64,000 bases of DNA from Chryseobacterium sp. 3008163 (GTDB taxonomy: Bacteria; Bacteroidota; Bacteroidia; Flavobacteriales; Weeksellaceae), in assembly GCF_003669035.1 (NCBI RefSeq), contig NZ_CP033070.1, positions 1,302,001-1,366,000 on the forward strand. The letters run 5' to 3'. The position numbers were made by a program, and so were the translations under genes. Below are positions 1 to 8,708 of the stretch, one piece after another; the stretch's first letter is position 1, and each line of letters opens with the position of its first letter. The notes under the pieces are model-generated. The model saw only the letters and a list, made by a program, of their open reading frames with translations, did not search any database and had not been told where the DNA came from.

Positions 1-439
1 TGATCATATCTGAAATTTTCGCCAGATAATCATCTGTTTTGAAACCGTTGCAGATCACTTCAATATCTTTCGTGACTTTCCCTTCATTATAAAGAGATTT
101 TACAATATCCATGTCGTAAGCTGAAGACGTCTCGATAGAAATATCGTTCTTCAAAGCTTCTTCAATCACAAATTTGAAATGGCTGGATTTTGTACAGTAG
201 CAGTATCTGTAGTTTTTTTTGTAATCGATTTTCTCAAAAGCTTCCTTAAACCAGCCTTTTGCTTTCTGAATATTTTGAGAAATCTTCGGGAGGTAACTTA
301 CCTTAAGAGGCGTTCCAAACTTCTCAACAACTTCCATCAAAGGGATATCGTGAAAAGACAAATTGTTCTCAGAAACATTGAATTCTTCCGTTGGAAAATA
401 CAATGTCTGATCAATAAGTTCCGAGTATTTTATTTTCAT
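1..439 (-). CDS. speA: Biosynthetic arginine decarboxylase, N-terminal part (partial at window edge)
   Basis: The first 146 codons lie in the window and the gene runs off its left edge. The family decarboxylates arginine to agmatine with PLP, on the route to putrescine and spermidine. The visible N-terminus is that of the large Flavobacteriia arginine decarboxylase: it opens MKIKYSELIDQTLYFPTEEF and continues with the alanine-racemase-like barrel. A YRYCYCTKSSHF stretch (about residues 88-99) sits where the Schiff-base lysine is expected (consensus YPIKVNQ-like), and ETSSAYDMD follows. The ATG at 439 is the only sensible start. A small ORF on the opposite strand here is a shadow. Identification rests on the N-terminal third only. 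Confidence 0.8.
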   Translation of the reverse strand, partial: MKIKYSELIDQTLYFPTEEFNVSENNLSFHDIPLMEVVEKFGTPLKVSYLPKISQNIQKAKGWFKEAFEKIDYKKNYRYCYCTKSSHFKFVIEEALKNDISIETSSAYDMDIVKSLYNEGKVTKDIEVICNGFKTDDYLAKISDMI

Positions 440-557
440 TTTTTGACAAGTGAATTAAGAATGCAAAATTGCTAAAAAGTTTGATTTTTTTAGTTTAAAT
501 TTTCTTAAAGTTTTCACAGATTTGAAATTACTGAAATCGTTATTTTCTATGTGAAAA

Positions 558-1180
558 TCAGAGATAATTTCGACCGACAAATACCAACAAATCTCCTTTT
601 TGATATGCAATAGAAACATCATCTTCTACAGCAAAATTTCTCGTACCGATTCTTGTGGTAATACTCAGATTTTCATTGCTTAATGCCCAATTCAAACCTT
701 TCGTTGTCACACCTTCAACATTCGGAAAAGGATACAGTGAAACGAGTTTATTTTTCACATCTTTCAAGACAAAAGTTTTAGGAATAAAAAATATTCAGAA
801 AACTCGTCATAAAATTTTATGTTTAAATTTTCTTTAAAGGTGTAAGCAACGGTGAGATTTCCTAAAAAATGATCTTGTTCTCCTCCACTTCCGCCAAAAA
901 CATCGATGTTTTTAAAGCCTTTTTCTGCAATAATCTCTAAAGCTTTATGAAAATCTGTTTTTTCCTGATCCGGAGTGTAGATAAATTTATCTTCATATAC
1001 ATTTTCATCAGCACCCGAATGTGAATCAAAATCACCGGAGATAAAATCTAATTTTTCTAAAGGAAAATCCAACTGTTTCAGATAATGAAATGCACCGTCA
1101 GTACAAGCAATCAGATCATATTTTTCAGGATCAGGAAATGATTTTGGAGCGTCGCCGTTGATGAATAGTAAAACCTTCAT
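558..1180 (-). CDS. Thiamine pyrophosphokinase, split by a one-base homopolymer frameshift
   Basis: The family transfers pyrophosphate from ATP to thiamine to make thiamine diphosphate. The 5' frame (to about 764) holds the catalytic half with SGDFDSHS, TPDQEKTDFHKAL and GGSGGEQDHFLGN. The 3' frame (558-767) holds the thiamine-binding tail with VEGVTTKGLNW and TRIGTRNF. The frames meet at a run of six A/T bases at 786-791. Adding one base gives a continuous 207-residue protein, normal for the family. The ATG overlaps the stop codon of the upstream TPR gene by one base, so the two are probably co-transcribed. The break may be a sequencing error (see findings). Confidence 0.88.
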
Positions 1181-1818
1181 TAATCTATCTTTTTATTGAT
1201 TAATTCTTCAACATTTTGCTCTGTTGTGATGATCCATTTTCCTACATTTTTGCCAGGTCTTTTTTCTTCCACTTTTTTCACAAAACTTTTTGCGTCAATG
1301 AGATCTTCAGCATTGGGCTGCAATTCAATATATTTTTTGTAGGTTTCAAGCATTCTGTCAACTTCATTGTAGTTTAAACCTTCTCTGTACAAAAGCTTTC
1401 TGTAAGATCTTCCTATATAATAATTAACTGCGAAGTATTGCGGAGAACTCACATCAATCAGAGGATATGCTTTCTCAAAATAAGAAATTGCTTTTCTAAA
1501 ATCTGATACTTTTTTATTAAAATTATTGATTCCACCATACCAAAGTGCAGCAGTAAATTCAGGTTGCAAAGCTAAAATTTCGCCAATCACCTTTTCAGCC
1601 TCATCATTCTTATCCTGATTGATCAGCGTCAAAGCCAATTGTGATTTTAAAATCGGGTTGCCGGGACTTTCCTTCAAACCTTTTCTAAAAGTATTTTCGG
1701 CATCAGAAAATTTATTTTTTGAAATCAATTCATCTCCCTCATCAAGGTACATCGTAATATCCTGAGAAAAAACAGAGTAAAAAATTAGACAAAAGAATAA
1801 TAGAAATATTTTCTTCAT
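1180..1818 (-). CDS. Secreted or periplasmic tetratricopeptide-repeat protein
   Basis: A 212-residue protein with a Sec signal peptide (MKKIFLLFFCLIFYSVFS, cleavage probably before the Gln). Helical repeats follow with TPR spacing, such as ENTFRKGLKESPGNPILKSQ and ISYFEKAYPLIDVSSP, so it is likely a protein-protein scaffold outside the cytoplasm. I chose the ATG at 1818 because the signal peptide begins there. A longer reading from 1890 would overlap the adenosyltransferase gene. The gene starts one base after that gene's stop and ends on the thiamine pyrophosphokinase start, giving a tight three-gene unit. The specific role is unknown. Confidence 0.8.
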   Translation of the reverse strand: MKKIFLLFFCLIFYSVFSQDITMYLDEGDELISKNKFSDAENTFRKGLKESPGNPILKSQLALTLINQDKNDEAEKVIGEILALQPEFTAALWYGGINNFNKKVSDFRKAISYFEKAYPLIDVSSPQYFAVNYYIGRSYRKLLYREGLNYNEVDRMLETYKKYIELQPNAEDLIDAKSFVKKVEEKRPGKNVGKWIITTEQNVEELINKKID

Positions 1819-1819
1819 A

Positions 1820-2389
1820 TTATCTTTCATTCGGATTCCAGTATTCTTCCGGTTCGTTGTTGATTTTTGAGATATATCTTGCCAAGACAAAAAGATAATC
1901 TGAAAGTCTGTTTAAGTATTTAATCAATTCAGGGCGTACTTCCTCAGATTCATTTAAGAAAACCAATGAGCGTTCTGCTCTTCTGCAAATCGTTCTTGCT
2001 GCATGTAAAAAAGTGGCTGACTTTCCGCCGCCTGGAAGGATAAAAAATTGAAGTGGCTCCAATTTTTCTTCAAAAGCATCCATCCAGTTTTCCAATTCTT
2101 CAATTTCTGTATCGGAAATAATTAAAGGAAGACGGGATTTTCCGTTGGCCAACATCAGTTTATCCACCGGAGTTGCAGCTTCAGAACCAACTGTAAATAA
2201 GTCAAACTGAATTTTTTTTAATTGTTTTAAAACCTCATCATCCGTAATATGACTTTTTGAAATTCCGATAAAAGAATTGAGTTCATCAATATTTCCGTAG
2301 CTTTCCACTCTTGCGCTGGCTTTTGAAACTCTCGTACCGCCGTATAAAGCGGTTTGCCCTTTATCTCCTGTCTTGGTATATATTTTCAT
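1820..2389 (-). CDS. PduO-type cob(I)alamin adenosyltransferase
   Basis: The 189-residue protein adds the 5'-deoxyadenosyl group of ATP to cob(I)alamin to make adenosylcobalamin. The N-terminal TKTGDKGQTALYGGTRVSK is the ATP-binding signature of PduO/MMAB enzymes. Further matches are YGNIDELNSFIG, ARTICRRAERSLV (the conserved RxxxRxxER helix) and YLNRLSDYLFVLAR near the end. The ATG at 2389 places TKTGD at residues 4-8, as in the family. The longer reading from 2428 adds a non-conserved extension. It is first in a minus-strand unit with the TPR and thiamine pyrophosphokinase genes. No other cobalamin gene is present, so it may serve salvaged B12. Confidence 0.92.
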   Translation of the reverse strand: MKIYTKTGDKGQTALYGGTRVSKASARVESYGNIDELNSFIGISKSHITDDEVLKQLKKIQFDLFTVGSEAATPVDKLMLANGKSRLPLIISDTEIEELENWMDAFEEKLEPLQFFILPGGGKSATFLHAARTICRRAERSLVFLNESEEVRPELIKYLNRLSDYLFVLARYISKINNEPEEYWNPNER

Positions 2390-2511
2390 AGGTAAATTAT
2401 CATTGTTTCTGAATGCCCAATTAATCAAGGCTTTTTCATGTTACTAAATTAGTTTTTTTTACAAAGAGGAAAAAATGAAAACCCAAATGTTCTGAAAAAA
2501 ACTGAATTCCT
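2390..2511. other. Intergenic region before the hairpin element
   Basis: The 450-base gap between the adenosyltransferase and DinB genes holds no credible ORF. It contains the structured element at 2512-2577 and a -7 box near 2802. The rest is AT-rich with no feature I can support. Confidence 0.5.
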
Positions 2512-2577
2512 AGCCCGGATAGAAGCGGCATCCTTTTTTTTCAAAAAAAGATACAGCGGATAGCCGGAATAGCTTCT
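2512..2577 (+). ncRNA. Structured intergenic element, possibly Flavo-1-like RNA
   Basis: AGCCCGGATAGAAGCGGCAT is followed by a small hairpin (CTTTTTTTTC against CAAAAAAAG) and then GATACAGCGGATAGCCGG. I recall this conserved layout as a frequent intergenic element in Flavobacteriia, and it may be Rfam Flavo-1, though I could not run a covariance search. A second element with similar layout lies at 36525-36622. The strand is assigned by resemblance only. Confidence 0.45.
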
Positions 2578-2801
2578 GAAAAAACTACTCATTAAACATT
2601 ATTCATTACCTATAATAAAAGACCAACCCCGAAAGATTGGCCTCATTCAAAATTATTTATCTACCTCTACATATTTACTATTGAAACATTTGTGTATCGG
2701 ATATCCATCTAACGTGAGAAATATTTAATTATTTGAAAAAAAATAAAATATTTTTTAAACATCAAAAATCCTACTGACAAACTGTTGTCATTAACCTGAA
2801 T

Positions 2802-2809
2802 TATCTTTG
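2802..2809 (+). promoter_or_regulatory. Bacteroidetes -7 promoter box (TATCTTTG)
   Basis: TATCTTTG fits TAnnTTTG and lies 31 bases before the DinB-like gene start. I see no well-spaced -33 TTG; the nearest, at 2785, is 14 bases away, which is short. Confidence 0.45.
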
Positions 2810-2839
2810 TCATAAGATTAACAACTTAAAACAAAAATT

Positions 2840-3331
2840 ATGACAACTACAGCAACAGCAACGACACAGTTTATCTCTTCAGCACAACTATTAGAGCATT
2901 GGCAAGGACACAGAAACCTGACAAGAAGAGTGATTGAAATGTTCCCTGAAAAAGAATTATTCGAGTTTTCGATTGGCGGAATGAGACCGTTTGCGAAATT
3001 AGCCGTTGAATTAATCAGCATTGCAGGTCCGGCTTTGAAAGGAATCGTTGAAGGCCAAACTGAGGAATTTTCTGAAAAAGCTTTTCAACCGAAAACGAAA
3101 GAAGAAATTTTAGCTAAATGGGATTCTGAAACGGAAGTGATTAATCATTATTTTAATCAGATTTCAGAGGAAAGATTTCAGGAAACGTTCAACTTATTTG
3201 GTCAGTACGAATTTCCGGTGTATCAGAATATTCTTTATTTTGTGGATAATGAAGTACATCACCGTGGACAGGGGTTTGTTTATCTGAGAGCTTTGGGAAT
3301 TGAGCCGCCTTTCTTCTGGGAAAGATTTTAA
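2840..3331 (+). CDS. DinB/YfiT-like metal-dependent four-helix protein
   Basis: A 163-residue DinB_2-type protein of the YfiT/DinB fold. The family contains bacillithiol or mycothiol S-transferases and many uncharacterised metalloproteins. Visible signatures are LLEHWQGHRNLTRRVIEMFP (helix 1 with a candidate metal His) and VDNEVHHRGQGFVYLRALG near the C-terminus, carrying the paired His of the metal site. It ends in the EPPFFWERF tail common in these proteins. It is a single gene with its own -7 box upstream. The substrate cannot be told from sequence, so no symbol is given. Confidence 0.85.
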   Translation: MTTTATATTQFISSAQLLEHWQGHRNLTRRVIEMFPEKELFEFSIGGMRPFAKLAVELISIAGPALKGIVEGQTEEFSEKAFQPKTKEEILAKWDSETEVINHYFNQISEERFQETFNLFGQYEFPVYQNILYFVDNEVHHRGQGFVYLRALGIEPPFFWERF

Positions 3332-3336
3332 TTATT

Positions 3337-3641
3337 TCCCACTGATCAAACAGATTTGCACGGATGATTGAGAATAGTTTTTCTCATTTCTCTCGCAGAT
3401 TTTGCAGATGTAGCAGATTAATTTTTAAAATTTGTGAGAATCTGTAGAATCTGTGGGAGATTTTTTTTGCCACGAATGCACTGATTGGCACGAATGATTT
3501 TGGTTTCCCACAGATCACAAGGATTTCCACAGATGATTGAGAATAATTTCTTTGTGAATCAATTTTCTCCCGCAGATTTTGCAGATGAAGCAGATTAACT
3601 TCAAAAAATCTGTGATGATCTGTGCAATCTGTGGGAGATTT
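3337..3641. repeat. Tandem duplicated ~170-base unit with imperfect inverted repeats
   Basis: Two related units fill the DinB-WYL gap. Each begins CCCAC(T/A)GATCA..., contains GATGATTGAGAAT, then TCTC(T/C)CGCAGATTTTGCAGA, and ends AATCTGTGGGAGATTTTT. In each unit CTC-CGCAGATTTTGCAGAT pairs with ATCTGT-GAATCTGTGGGAG (3389-3460 and 3566-3638), so each can fold into a long stem. The second runs up to the stop codon of the WYL gene and could terminate it. The short motif CAGAT recurs throughout. No coding potential is seen. Confidence 0.7.
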
Positions 3642-4595
3642 TTACGATAACTTTTCTAAAAGTTTTTGAACTAAATCTTTCATTTTTACCTTTAATAGAT
3701 CCGGTTCCAATATCGTGGCATAGTCTGCGAAAGTAATCAGCCAGCGCGGAAATCCTTCATCAATCCATTCTGTTTCAAAGGTCATTTCGATTCCCTTTTC
3801 GGTTTCCATTTCTTCAATCAATCCGTAGTAGCTTTTAGAATTAATTAAATATCCCATGATTTTCTTATCGACCAATAATTTTACTTTTGTAGTCGTTTTT
3901 GAGGCAACTCTTCTGTGATCATTGATTTTTCCGTATTCCTGTGAAAAAGAAGTTTCTGTTTTTGAAATTTTCAAAATCCGGTCTACTCTGAACTGTCTGA
4001 AATCTTTTCTAAGTGTACAAAAAGCCATGATGTACCAGTAGGTAAATTCATAAAAAATTCCAACAGCTTCAATGGTACGATTTGAAACCTTTGCACCAAC
4101 ACTTTGATATTCAATAGAAAGCTGTTTTTTATCGGCGATACTTTCCAGAATAATCGGGATAACGTTTTTTATAGAATCATCTGATTTGGGACTGTAATCA
4201 AAAATATCAATCTGATTTTCAATATTCTGAATTAAATTTTTATCTGAATTTCTCAGCACTGAACGCAGTTTTTCCATTGCCGTTTTATAATGGTTTCCCA
4301 AACTTTCATGTGAAAATTTCTGCATCAGTTTTTCGGCAGTGATAAAACTTAAAACTTCTTCTTTGGTAAACATCACGGGCGGAAGTTTGTAACCATCCAT
4401 CAAAGAATAACCGCTTCCCGTCTCACCAATAATCGGAATTCCTGCGTTTTCCAGTGTTTTAATGTCACGGTAAATCGTTCTTACACTCACTTCAAATTTT
4501 TCGGCCAAATCCTGAGCTCTTACAATCGGTTTTGACTGTAATTGGGTGAGAATGGCAGTGACGCGGTCGAGTTTTTTGAGGTAATGGTCGTTCAT
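3642..4595 (-). CDS. YafY-type HTH/WYL-domain transcriptional regulator
   Basis: A 317-residue regulator. Residues 1-65 form a DeoR/HTH_11 winged helix (LDRVTAILTQLQSK, VSVRTIYRDIKTLENAGIPI, GETGSGYSLMDG). Residues about 75-310 form the WYL ligand-sensing domain with a GIFYEFTYWYIMAFCTLRKD core, where WYL reads as WYI, followed by FRQFRVDRI. The family commonly senses ligands or nucleic acids and controls stress or defence genes. It lies downstream of the ABC exporter on the same strand. Two palindromes between them (4712-4747) are candidate operator sites. A -7-like box, read on the minus strand as TAAATTTG, lies at 4619-4626. Confidence 0.9.
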   Translation of the reverse strand: MNDHYLKKLDRVTAILTQLQSKPIVRAQDLAEKFEVSVRTIYRDIKTLENAGIPIIGETGSGYSLMDGYKLPPVMFTKEEVLSFITAEKLMQKFSHESLGNHYKTAMEKLRSVLRNSDKNLIQNIENQIDIFDYSPKSDDSIKNVIPIILESIADKKQLSIEYQSVGAKVSNRTIEAVGIFYEFTYWYIMAFCTLRKDFRQFRVDRILKISKTETSFSQEYGKINDHRRVASKTTTKVKLLVDKKIMGYLINSKSYYGLIEEMETEKGIEMTFETEWIDEGFPRWLITFADYATILEPDLLKVKMKDLVQKLLEKLS

Positions 4596-4711
4596 GTAGA
4601 AAATCTGTTCAAATGATACAAATTTACTTTAATCTTCATCAACTTTGAAATTTTGAAATGCTTAAAATTTTTAACCATTAAGATGTATAAGTTGTTAAGT
4701 GTGGTTAAGGA

Positions 4712-4747
4712 AATATCTGAAGATATTCATTAAGCGGACCGCTTAAT
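4712..4747. promoter_or_regulatory. Two adjacent palindromes between the ABC exporter and WYL regulator
   Basis: AATATCTGAAGATATT (4712-4727) and ATTAAGCGGACCGCTTAAT (4729-4747) are nearly perfect dyads separated by one base. No T-run follows the second, so it does not look like a simple terminator. They sit about 120 bases upstream of the WYL start, so an operator for that regulator is one possibility; this is inference. Confidence 0.35.
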
Positions 4748-4839
4748 TCAGATAAATCTGAACCTTAAAAAATCTTACCAACTAAAACTCCTTAATGGTT
4801 TAAGTCATTGCTACATTGTTAAATAGTTACATCGCTACA

Positions 4840-6645
4840 TTAATTCTTGAAAGAATTAACCAGTTTATCTAGATTCAAACTTCTCGCAGAAGCATCAAAA
4901 ATTTCTCTGTAAATTCCATTCATTTGTACTAGTTCATCATGCGTTCCATTTTCTACAACCTCACCTTTTTTCATTACATAAATTTTATCTGAATCTAAAA
5001 TCTGTGAAAGCGAGTGTGAAATAATCACCACTGTTCTTCCTTCTTTGATGGCATCCAAAGAATTTTTAATCTGTTCAGTTGCAATCGCATCCAAACTTGC
5101 AGTAGGTTCGTCTAGGAAAATAATCGGTGGATTTTTTAAAAATAATCTTGCGATGGCAATTCTCTGTTGCTGCCCACCAGAAAGTTGGGTTGCATCATGT
5201 TGATATTTTTCAGGAAGATCTAAAATTTGTTCGTGAAGATATGCTTTTTTGGCGGCTTCTTCAATTTCTTCAAAACTGGCATTCATATTTCCGTAGCGAA
5301 TATTATCTTCGATACTTCCTTGGAAGATGTGGTTTTTCTGTAAAACCAGACCAATATCGTCTCTTAGATAAGCGTTGTCGTACCGATTGAGATTAATTCC
5401 ATCTAATAAAATCTCGCCATCATCCGGAAGGTAAAATTTGCATAAAAGGTTAATGATTGTAGATTTTCCGGCACCACTTAAGCCAACCAGCGCCGTGGTT
5501 TTCCCATTTTCGATGGTCATTGAGACCTTATGTAAAGCTTGCGTTCCGTTTGGATAGGTAAAATTGACGTTTTTCAGTTCAAAATTTTCAGAAGTTTTGG
5601 TTTCCTTTAAAGTTCCGTTGGGTTCAGCTTCTTCGTCTGCATTTAAAATTTCAAAATAACCTTCGGCATAAATCATCGCATCATTCATGTCATCATAAAT
5701 CCTGTGAAGCTGTCTGATAGGCGAAGAGACGTTGTTGAACAACATAATGTGAAGCATGATAGCACCAATTGTCATTTGCTGATTCAGCACTAAATAAACC
5801 GTCAGTAAAATAATAAGAACAACCCCGATCTGCTCGATGAATGTTTTTAAACCTTCATAAATAAAACTTGTTTTCCGGGTGTACATCTGGCTTTCCATCA
5901 GTTGCATTTGCAAATCAAATTGCTTTTTACCTTCAAATTTTTCACGCACGAAACTTTTAATTACTAAAATAGAATTGATTAAATTTAATAAACCTGAAGT
6001 CTTTTGCTCGCGTTGATTTCGAAGCTGCCTTCTTACACCACCCAATTTTTTCGCCTGCATTGAAGTAACGTAAAAGTAGATCGGGACAATGATCGTAGAA
6101 ACCAACCCCACATAAACGTTCTGCATGTACATGATAACCAAAGCAATAATTGCATTCGAAAACATAGGAAGAATATCGATGAAAAAGTTCTGAACAAGCT
6201 TTGTTAAGCTCTCTATTCCCCGATCAATTCTGGTCTGCAATTTTCCTGAAGCATGGTTTTCGTCACTGAAGTAAGCAACTTTGTACGTTAAAATTTTATC
6301 GATTGCTGATTGCGCTAAAACCGAGCTTACGTTAATTCTTATTTTCTCACCATAAAATTTCTGCCCGAAACTAATGAAAATATTCGCTATTTCTTTTCCT
6401 AAAAGTATTGCAGAAATCACCAAAAGCACATGAATTCCCTGCGACATCGGACTAGGAAGCTTAGTTAATTTTTCAACTTCGTCAACCGTGTATTTTAAAA
6501 CCACTGCATTGACCTGAGCCGTAATGGCGCCTAAAAAAGTGAGAAACAAGGTTCCGTAAATCATCAAACGATACGGCTTAATGAAAGGTTTCAGTTGCCT
6601 ATAAATCCCGAAAATACTCAGTGCTCTTGTAAAAGGTTTTGCCAT
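4840..6645 (-). CDS. ABC exporter, fused permease and ATPase (ABCB/MsbA type half-transporter)
   Basis: A 601-residue half-transporter expected to act as a homodimer in the inner membrane. Residues about 1-330 are a six-helix ABC type 1 exporter permease. The nucleotide-binding domain from about 350 has Walker A GLSGAGKST (near residue 388), Q-loop VLQKNHIFQG, signature LSGGQQQRIAIARLF, Walker B PPIIFLDEPTASLDA and H-loop VVIISHSLSQI. The substrate (lipid, drug or peptide) cannot be assigned. The C-terminal tail SARSLNLDKLVNSFKN is short. It stands as a single gene 70 bases downstream of the hypothetical gene at 6716, on the same strand. Confidence 0.92.
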   Translation of the reverse strand: MAKPFTRALSIFGIYRQLKPFIKPYRLMIYGTLFLTFLGAITAQVNAVVLKYTVDEVEKLTKLPSPMSQGIHVLLVISAILLGKEIANIFISFGQKFYGEKIRINVSSVLAQSAIDKILTYKVAYFSDENHASGKLQTRIDRGIESLTKLVQNFFIDILPMFSNAIIALVIMYMQNVYVGLVSTIIVPIYFYVTSMQAKKLGGVRRQLRNQREQKTSGLLNLINSILVIKSFVREKFEGKKQFDLQMQLMESQMYTRKTSFIYEGLKTFIEQIGVVLIILLTVYLVLNQQMTIGAIMLHIMLFNNVSSPIRQLHRIYDDMNDAMIYAEGYFEILNADEEAEPNGTLKETKTSENFELKNVNFTYPNGTQALHKVSMTIENGKTTALVGLSGAGKSTIINLLCKFYLPDDGEILLDGINLNRYDNAYLRDDIGLVLQKNHIFQGSIEDNIRYGNMNASFEEIEEAAKKAYLHEQILDLPEKYQHDATQLSGGQQQRIAIARLFLKNPPIIFLDEPTASLDAIATEQIKNSLDAIKEGRTVVIISHSLSQILDSDKIYVMKKGEVVENGTHDELVQMNGIYREIFDASARSLNLDKLVNSFKN

Positions 6646-6715
6646 GAATTGGTTTTAAAAGAAAAACGTACCGTTTCTGAGAGAAAAGGTACGAATTATT
6701 ATTTATTTGGAATTA

Positions 6716-7303
6716 CTAACTTGCATTCTTCTTTAGCGTTCCATCATCATTGATATATTTGAATTGATGCCCTTGATCTAAAATTTCTCCGCCCATTTCT
6801 TTGAATGTACAAAACATTCCAATCCAATCTTCCTCATCTATTTCTTTCGGTGTGTCCCATCTGATTATTCCAAAATTTTCATTCCTTTTTTTATCAAGAA
6901 TAACTCCAAATTCATTTTCAAGCCAAATCTTGGTTCCTAAAATAAAGTCATCGTCTAATTTCCAAATATTTGTTATCGTAAAAATCTGAGAACCTATTTC
7001 AATCCCATTATATTCGGTAAACTGGCTCCATTCTCTATTCGGTTTAAACCAATTCCAAATGTTTGTAAAATCTGCAACATTATCACCTTCTAGTTCGTAA
7101 ATTTCCTCTATAAAAACATTTTTAAAATTTAAGAATTGTACATCAGAATTTGTTAGACTAAACTCTTCAAGTAATTCTTCAGCTTGATGCAATAAAGTAA
7201 ATAGTTTTTTGATCTGATATTTTTCTAGATATTCAATTTTAGAAAGACCACTTGTTTTAGAATAAGTGGTTTTATGTTTATTGAAGATATTTTTAAAAAA
7301 CAT
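6716..7303 (-). CDS. Hypothetical protein, 195 residues, next to lptB
   Basis: I do not recognise a named family. The N-terminal 70 residues are basic and helical with no signal peptide. The rest is acidic and Trp-rich (NIWNWFKPN, NIWKLDDDFILGTKIWLENEFG, EEDWIGMF), a composition seen in many cytoplasmic immunity-type (SUKH/Imm) and DUF proteins. It starts 24 bases after the lptB stop on the same strand and is probably co-transcribed with it. Together with the extra C-terminal domain of LptB this is suggestive, but the function is unknown. Confidence 0.7.
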   Translation of the reverse strand: MFFKNIFNKHKTTYSKTSGLSKIEYLEKYQIKKLFTLLHQAEELLEEFSLTNSDVQFLNFKNVFIEEIYELEGDNVADFTNIWNWFKPNREWSQFTEYNGIEIGSQIFTITNIWKLDDDFILGTKIWLENEFGVILDKKRNENFGIIRWDTPKEIDEEDWIGMFCTFKEMGGEILDQGHQFKYINDDGTLKKNAS

Positions 7304-7326
7304 TTTCTTAAAATACTTAATTAATT

Positions 7327-8388
7327 TTATCCTTCATAAACATAAGTCGTCAGATAATGAAGTTCAGACTTACTTGCTGCTTTCGATTCCGCTTCAGCCT
7401 GTTCCATAGAATATTGTGAATTGATTTCTTTACGCTGGAACACAAAAGAATTATTGGCGTTTTTATCTACAACATCAGCAAAAATATGCTCGATTTCAGA
7501 GTTGGCTAAAGATGCAAAGCTGATATCTTCAAAACCATACATCAGTCTTAAATCATCATATTGAACAAAGTTCTCATTCACAAAACCCTGTAGCTGAGAT
7601 TTAGATTCAAAATTTCCTGCCCAAATATTGTAGGCGTAAGTTTTCTTGCTCGGCTTGTCGAAAATACTTTGGTAAACAAAATTTTCTCCCAGATATGCTT
7701 CTCTTACCTGCGGATCATTTGCCAGCTCTTCCGGCAAACCTTCTTTTAATATTTTACCTTCAAACATAATGTACGTTTTGTTGGTAATCGCCAGCGTCTG
7801 TTGTACATTGTGATCGGTAATCAGAATTCCGATATTTTTATCGGTCAGACTTCTTACAATTTTCTGAATATCTTCTACGGCAATCGGGTCAACTCCGGCA
7901 AAAGGCTCATCCAATAAAATAAAGCTAGGACTTGTTGCCAGACATCTTGCAATCTCAGTTCTACGTCTTTCACCTCCGGACAGTAAGTCTCCACGATTTT
8001 TTCTTACATGCTGCAATGAAAACTCTTCAATCAGCTCATCACATTTAATCTGCTGTTCACGTTTCGAAAGTTTCGTCAATTGCAAAACTCCCATAATGTT
8101 ATCTTCTACAGACAATTTTCTGAAAACAGAAGCTTCCTGTGCCAGATAACCGATTCCTTTTTGGGCTCGTCGGTACATCGCATCAGTGGTAATTTCCTGT
8201 TTGTCAAGAAAAATCCTTCCCGAAGTCGGCTTTACCAAACCTACGATCATATAAAATGAAGTGGTTTTTCCGGCTCCATTTGGACCCAGCAAACCTACAA
8301 TTTCTCCCTGCTGAACCTGTACAGAAACGCCTTTTACAACTTTTTTGGGACCGTATTCTTTGATTAAGTTTTCTCCTCGTAAAATCAT
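7327..8388 (-). CDS. lptB: LptB-type lipopolysaccharide export ABC ATPase with an extra C-terminal domain
   Basis: Residues 1-245 are a canonical LptB ATPase, which powers extraction of LPS from the inner membrane with LptFG. Walker A is GPNGAGKT (35-42), the signature LLSGGERRRTEIARCL, Walker B PSFILLDEPFAGVDPIAVED and the switch His ILITDHNVQQTL. LptB is normally about 240 residues; this protein has 353. The extra ~105 residues contain AYNIWAGNFESKSQLQGFV and LMYGFEDISFASL, which resemble the Imm22/DUF4284 immunity fold by eye (an inference). A minus-strand -7 box (TATCTTTG, 8393-8400) lies almost at the start codon, implying a very short leader. Confidence 0.9.
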   Translation of the reverse strand: MILRGENLIKEYGPKKVVKGVSVQVQQGEIVGLLGPNGAGKTTSFYMIVGLVKPTSGRIFLDKQEITTDAMYRRAQKGIGYLAQEASVFRKLSVEDNIMGVLQLTKLSKREQQIKCDELIEEFSLQHVRKNRGDLLSGGERRRTEIARCLATSPSFILLDEPFAGVDPIAVEDIQKIVRSLTDKNIGILITDHNVQQTLAITNKTYIMFEGKILKEGLPEELANDPQVREAYLGENFVYQSIFDKPSKKTYAYNIWAGNFESKSQLQGFVNENFVQYDDLRLMYGFEDISFASLANSEIEHIFADVVDKNANNSFVFQRKEINSQYSMEQAEAESKAASKSELHYLTTYVYEG

Positions 8389-8708
8389 AAGGCAAAGATA
8401 AAGTTTTTTTGAATTTAAATTTCAGATTAAAAACTGGTTGCATCAGTTTTATGATATTTTAATAAATCAAATTGAACATCCGCAATTTGTCATAACATTT
8501 AATTTAACGCAAAGCCAAACAAAGAATTTTAACTCTTGACCGTTGTTAAGTTAAACAAAGGCGTAAACTTAACCATGAAATACAATGTATTCTTGATGAC
8601 GACAAATTGCGAACAATCGTATAAATCAATATTAATTTTTCATTAATCCTGAAATCTTCTGTAACGATGGCTTTATTACTGCTACTTATCAAAAAAACAA
8701 AATTTATT
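8389..8708. other. Divergent intergenic region, lptB / TM2 gene
   Basis: About 320 bases without a gene. It holds the lptB -7 box at 8393-8400 and a weak dyad around 8546-8571 (TTAAGTTAAAC with GTAAACTTAA). No clear promoter for the TM2 gene was found and no ORF is credible. Confidence 0.5.

Noticed and set aside
3337-3641. CRISPR-like array
   Set aside because: Only two long degenerate units with internal inverted arms; no regular short repeats, unique spacers or cas genes.
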